In this document: piece after piece, positions 61,701-64,000 of the stretch
How positions within the stretch are numbered: position 1 is the stretch's first letter
Layout of the letters: every line of letters begins with the position of its first letter
NCBI RefSeq assembly: GCF_000154465.1
Contig: NZ_DS499577.1
Span: forward strand, 1,133,642 to 1,197,641
Source of the DNA: Alistipes putredinis DSM 17216
GTDB lineage: Bacteria > Bacteroidota > Bacteroidia > Bacteroidales > Rikenellaceae
Length of the DNA stretch: 64,000 nt
Reading direction: 5' to 3'
The notes under the pieces: model-generated
The model's input: the letters and a program-made list of their open reading frames with translations, nothing else
Database searches by the model: none
What the model was told of the DNA's origin: nothing
Program-made: the position numbers and the translations under genes

Positions 61701-62744
61701 TTAGTCAGGGATCGTAATATTGATGTCGCCGTCGAAACCGGGGTCTATGCCGATGCCGGGGGCGTAGTCGCGCGTGAGGAACTCGTCGCGTATAGTCGTC
61801 AGTTTGCCCCGCACGATGGGCACGTCGATGCCCTCGATGCGGTTCAGCAGGTTGCCTTCGCTGTCGCGGATCGTAAGATCGACCTTCACGGCCGACTCCG
61901 AACCATTGACGAAGATGTAATCGCTGGCCAAGTGGGCCTCCTTGTTCGTCAGAGGCGTCATGTTACACTCGAACCACATCCCCGTGCGGGCGTCGTTGGG
62001 CTTGTTCGTGTAGGCGTTGAAACCCGATGGGAAGTACCCGGCGTAGTCCACCTGTACCCGTATCGTCGAAAGGTCTGGCGTTTGGGACAGCAGATCGTCG
62101 GCCACGGATCCGGTTATCTCCGAGTGTCGTGCGGCCAACTCATCAAGAAACTTGTCGATGTCGGTAGCGATGAACTCGATCTTGGCCATCGGGCGCTGGA
62201 GCGTTACAGTCACATCTACAGTTTCGTTCCAGCGGTCGCGATGGGCCTTGAGGTCGATCTCCTGCCGGGCAACGTAGGTATCCTTATGGTCCTCGTCACC
62301 GATGTAGTTTCCGGCAGCGGGCACGCTGATTGACGAGAGCGAAGGAATCGTATAGTATTTGTCGTCCACGGAACCGTTATCCACGTAGTCCATCCACGCT
62401 ACGACGTGGTAGCGGGCAGCGTGTAGCGCCAGCGAGGTGTGGATCGTGTGGTGTCCGTCCGCCGCCGGCTCGCAGCCGAGCACACGCCGTTCCGCGAGTT
62501 CGCCGCCGATCTCGTCGCGGAATACCTCGACGATCCAGCGAACGTCATACGCGTCAATAACCTCCCCTTCGGAGCGTCCTGTCTGCTCGTAAGGTTCTAT
62601 TTTCGGGTCTATCGCAAGAGACAGATTCGCATTGACCAGCGTGGGATCGACGCCTTCGTTTTCCGGAAATTCCAGTACGGTCTTGTCACAGCCCGTCAAT
62701 ACGAGAACGAGTAAATGGGCAATATATATTGTTATTCTTTTCAT
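61701..62744 (-). CDS. Fimbrillin-associated lipoprotein
   Basis: A 347-residue lipoprotein (LVLTGC, Cys19). It is more distantly related to the other cluster members: YHVVAWMDYVDNG, TVTLQRPMAKIEFIATD, IRVQVDYAGYFPSGFNAYT, DYIFVNGSESAVKVDLTI and VPIVRGKLTTIRDEFL follow the same order of strands. It lies 14 bases after the DUF3575 gene, at the position where type V fimbrial operons usually encode an anchor (FimB/Mfa2-like). The anchor role is inferred from position. Confidence 0.65.
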   Translation of the reverse strand: MKRITIYIAHLLVLVLTGCDKTVLEFPENEGVDPTLVNANLSLAIDPKIEPYEQTGRSEGEVIDAYDVRWIVEVFRDEIGGELAERRVLGCEPAADGHHTIHTSLALHAARYHVVAWMDYVDNGSVDDKYYTIPSLSSISVPAAGNYIGDEDHKDTYVARQEIDLKAHRDRWNETVDVTVTLQRPMAKIEFIATDIDKFLDELAARHSEITGSVADDLLSQTPDLSTIRVQVDYAGYFPSGFNAYTNKPNDARTGMWFECNMTPLTNKEAHLASDYIFVNGSESAVKVDLTIRDSEGNLLNRIEGIDVPIVRGKLTTIRDEFLTRDYAPGIGIDPGFDGDINITIPD

Positions 62745-62758
62745 CTTCCGCTCCTCCC

Positions 62759-64000
62759 TTATTTTCCGAACCGATACAACAGATTGATGCCCACCTTCGT
62801 CAGGCCCCAGTAGTTGTAAGCCCGTCCCTTTTCGAAGCGGGCGCCGTTTGGTATATTATAATAAGTATCGTATTTCGTATGGACGTATCCCGCGCCGACG
62901 GTGAACTCCGCTGCCCAATGGCGGGCGAAGGGCAGCACGTAACCGTAGCTCAACCCCACGCCGTAGAAGCCGTCGGGCGACTGGTAGCGATTTTTGTTGT
63001 CCACAGCGATATTGAAAGCGCCGATGTTGAGATGCACTCCGAAGAAATGACCCTTCATCGGGGCTTTCAGCCAGTAGCGGAATTCGGGCTGAACAGCCAG
63101 AAAACGCAGGCGGTAGTCGCGTGCCACGGTGTAGGGGCTGTAGATGATCGGCAGATCGATCGAGTAGTGGTCGCCGAAACTGTACTCCACGCCGAGGTTG
63201 GCGACCGTAGCGGCCAAATATGCCACATTGGTTTTAATGGCCCAGCGATAAAGAGGACGTACGGGGTCGAACATCATTCCCTCCAATGCCTCAACGACCG
63301 ACTGTGTCGATTCTGATTCCGGCTCTGCGGATATTTCCGCAGGTATTTCGGAGACAGGGTTACATGCAGACTCAATAACTGGCTTTTCCGATGTCGGTTC
63401 GGCTTCGCTCCCGGATAATGAATCAACCGGCATAACATCGCTCTCCGGTTCAGGCATCTGATTACTTCCCGCACTACGGAACACATAGGCCACGGCTATC
63501 ACATCCGTCATTCCTCGCCACCGTTGCGTAGAATTCGTCGTCCGAAAATGCTCCTCTTTCAATCCCTCATGAACGATAAAATAAGACTTGACCTGATTGC
63601 TTCGATTTTTCGCAGCTGCAAGGTTTGTCTTGAAAGAATCGTAAGAGGAGCAAAAACCCAGCATACGCACTTTCATATCTCCTGATTCGATTGAAAGCTT
63701 GTGTTGTCGGATAGATTGAGTCAGTGAGTTGATAGCGGCTGCATTTCCTTTATAATCCGCCCAAAACATCCGTCGTTTCGGGGCAAATCGGAAGACAACC
63801 GTATCCTGCTTCTCCGATGCGAGCACACTCGTCTTCTGCCGAGTACTCTTGCTGGCTTTGGCGGATAGAACACTGTCTGGCTCTTGAGCCGCAGCATTCA
63901 GCCCGTACAGCAGGAAGCCGAGTAAAAAAAGCCTCGGGAACAATCTCGAACGACCTTTTCGATCTGAAATACTTTTGTCAAAACAAATCATACTAAACAA
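62759..64000 (-). CDS. OmpA-like/DUF3575 outer-membrane protein
   Basis: Up to 413 residues, possibly cut by the window edge. An in-frame ATG at 63991 followed by the signal PRLFLLGFLLYGLNAAA is a good start. Residues of about 65-180 look like an OmpA-type peptidoglycan-binding domain (MFWADYKGNAAAINSLTQSI, VRMLGFCSSYDSFKTNLAAA). A Glu/Ser-rich linker (about 185-240) follows, then a DUF3575-like beta-barrel (WAIKTNVAYLAATVANLGVE, FGVHLNIGAFNI, GYVLPFARHWAAEFTVGAGY). DUF3575 genes head fimbrial operons in Bacteroides and Porphyromonas relatives, supporting a role in assembly or anchoring at the outer membrane. Confidence 0.8.
   Translation of the reverse strand: MFSMICFDKSISDRKGRSRLFPRLFLLGFLLYGLNAAAQEPDSVLSAKASKSTRQKTSVLASEKQDTVVFRFAPKRRMFWADYKGNAAAINSLTQSIRQHKLSIESGDMKVRMLGFCSSYDSFKTNLAAAKNRSNQVKSYFIVHEGLKEEHFRTTNSTQRWRGMTDVIAVAYVFRSAGSNQMPEPESDVMPVDSLSGSEAEPTSEKPVIESACNPVSEIPAEISAEPESESTQSVVEALEGMMFDPVRPLYRWAIKTNVAYLAATVANLGVEYSFGDHYSIDLPIIYSPYTVARDYRLRFLAVQPEFRYWLKAPMKGHFFGVHLNIGAFNIAVDNKNRYQSPDGFYGVGLSYGYVLPFARHWAAEFTVGAGYVHTKYDTYYNIPNGARFEKGRAYNYWGLTKVGINLLYRFGK

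Overview
The window looks like a chromosomal segment of a gut Bacteroidales bacterium, most likely Alistipes or another member of the Rikenellaceae. The basis is gene content and style: a 286-residue Bacteroidetes-type primary sigma factor, promoters of the TTG-N20-TAnnTTTG type, a V/A-type ATPase operon containing a DUF2764 protein, the futalosine-route enzyme MqnC, and a DUF3575/fimbrillin-like lipoprotein cluster. The genus is inferred from memory of such genomes; no search was run.

Left edge (1-5369): the end of an integrated element. A tyrosine recombinase (3947-5179, minus) lies next to the 3' end of tRNA-Arg(ACG), followed by two genes of unknown function and a helicase-like gene. The element continues past the left edge of the window.

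5370-16417: core genes. Two minus-strand operons, murB-tilS-holA-(aminotransferase-like gene) and coaD-lpxD-ruvC-tlpA-like, are followed by a plus-strand DUF4301 gene and an AT-rich small lipoprotein gene.

16418-23922: a plus-strand seven-gene V-type ATPase operon, E-DUF2764-A-B-D-I-K. The proteolipid carries the sodium-ligand residue set. 24206-34908: a thioredoxin-like lipoprotein gene, then a tightly packed minus-strand operon, QC-metH-metF-M20 amidohydrolase-rnr-mqnC. 35197-41276: the proteostasis set tig, clpP, clpX, then transketolase.

41572-46339: two cofactor-sensing leaders. A cobalamin riboswitch precedes the anaerobic ribonucleotide reductase genes nrdDG, and a SAM-II riboswitch precedes metK. 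Together with metH-metF this places the B12-methionine-SAM circuit within 20 kb. 46678-51735: htrA, rpoD, a small membrane protein, ung and an alkaline phosphatase.

51736-52672 is a gene-poor, AT-rich, possibly foreign or decayed stretch. 52673-64000 is a surface-structure operon on the minus strand: an OmpA-like/DUF3575 protein, two small fimbrillin-like lipoproteins, and three tandem paralogous large lipoproteins (1013, 829 and 753 residues) that join a DUF6562/fimbrillin-like N-terminal module to repeat-rich, probably beta-helical C-termini. Two of the three have a run of nine G residues just upstream of the start codon, a candidate phase-variation switch. This cluster is the most promising part of the window for something undescribed.
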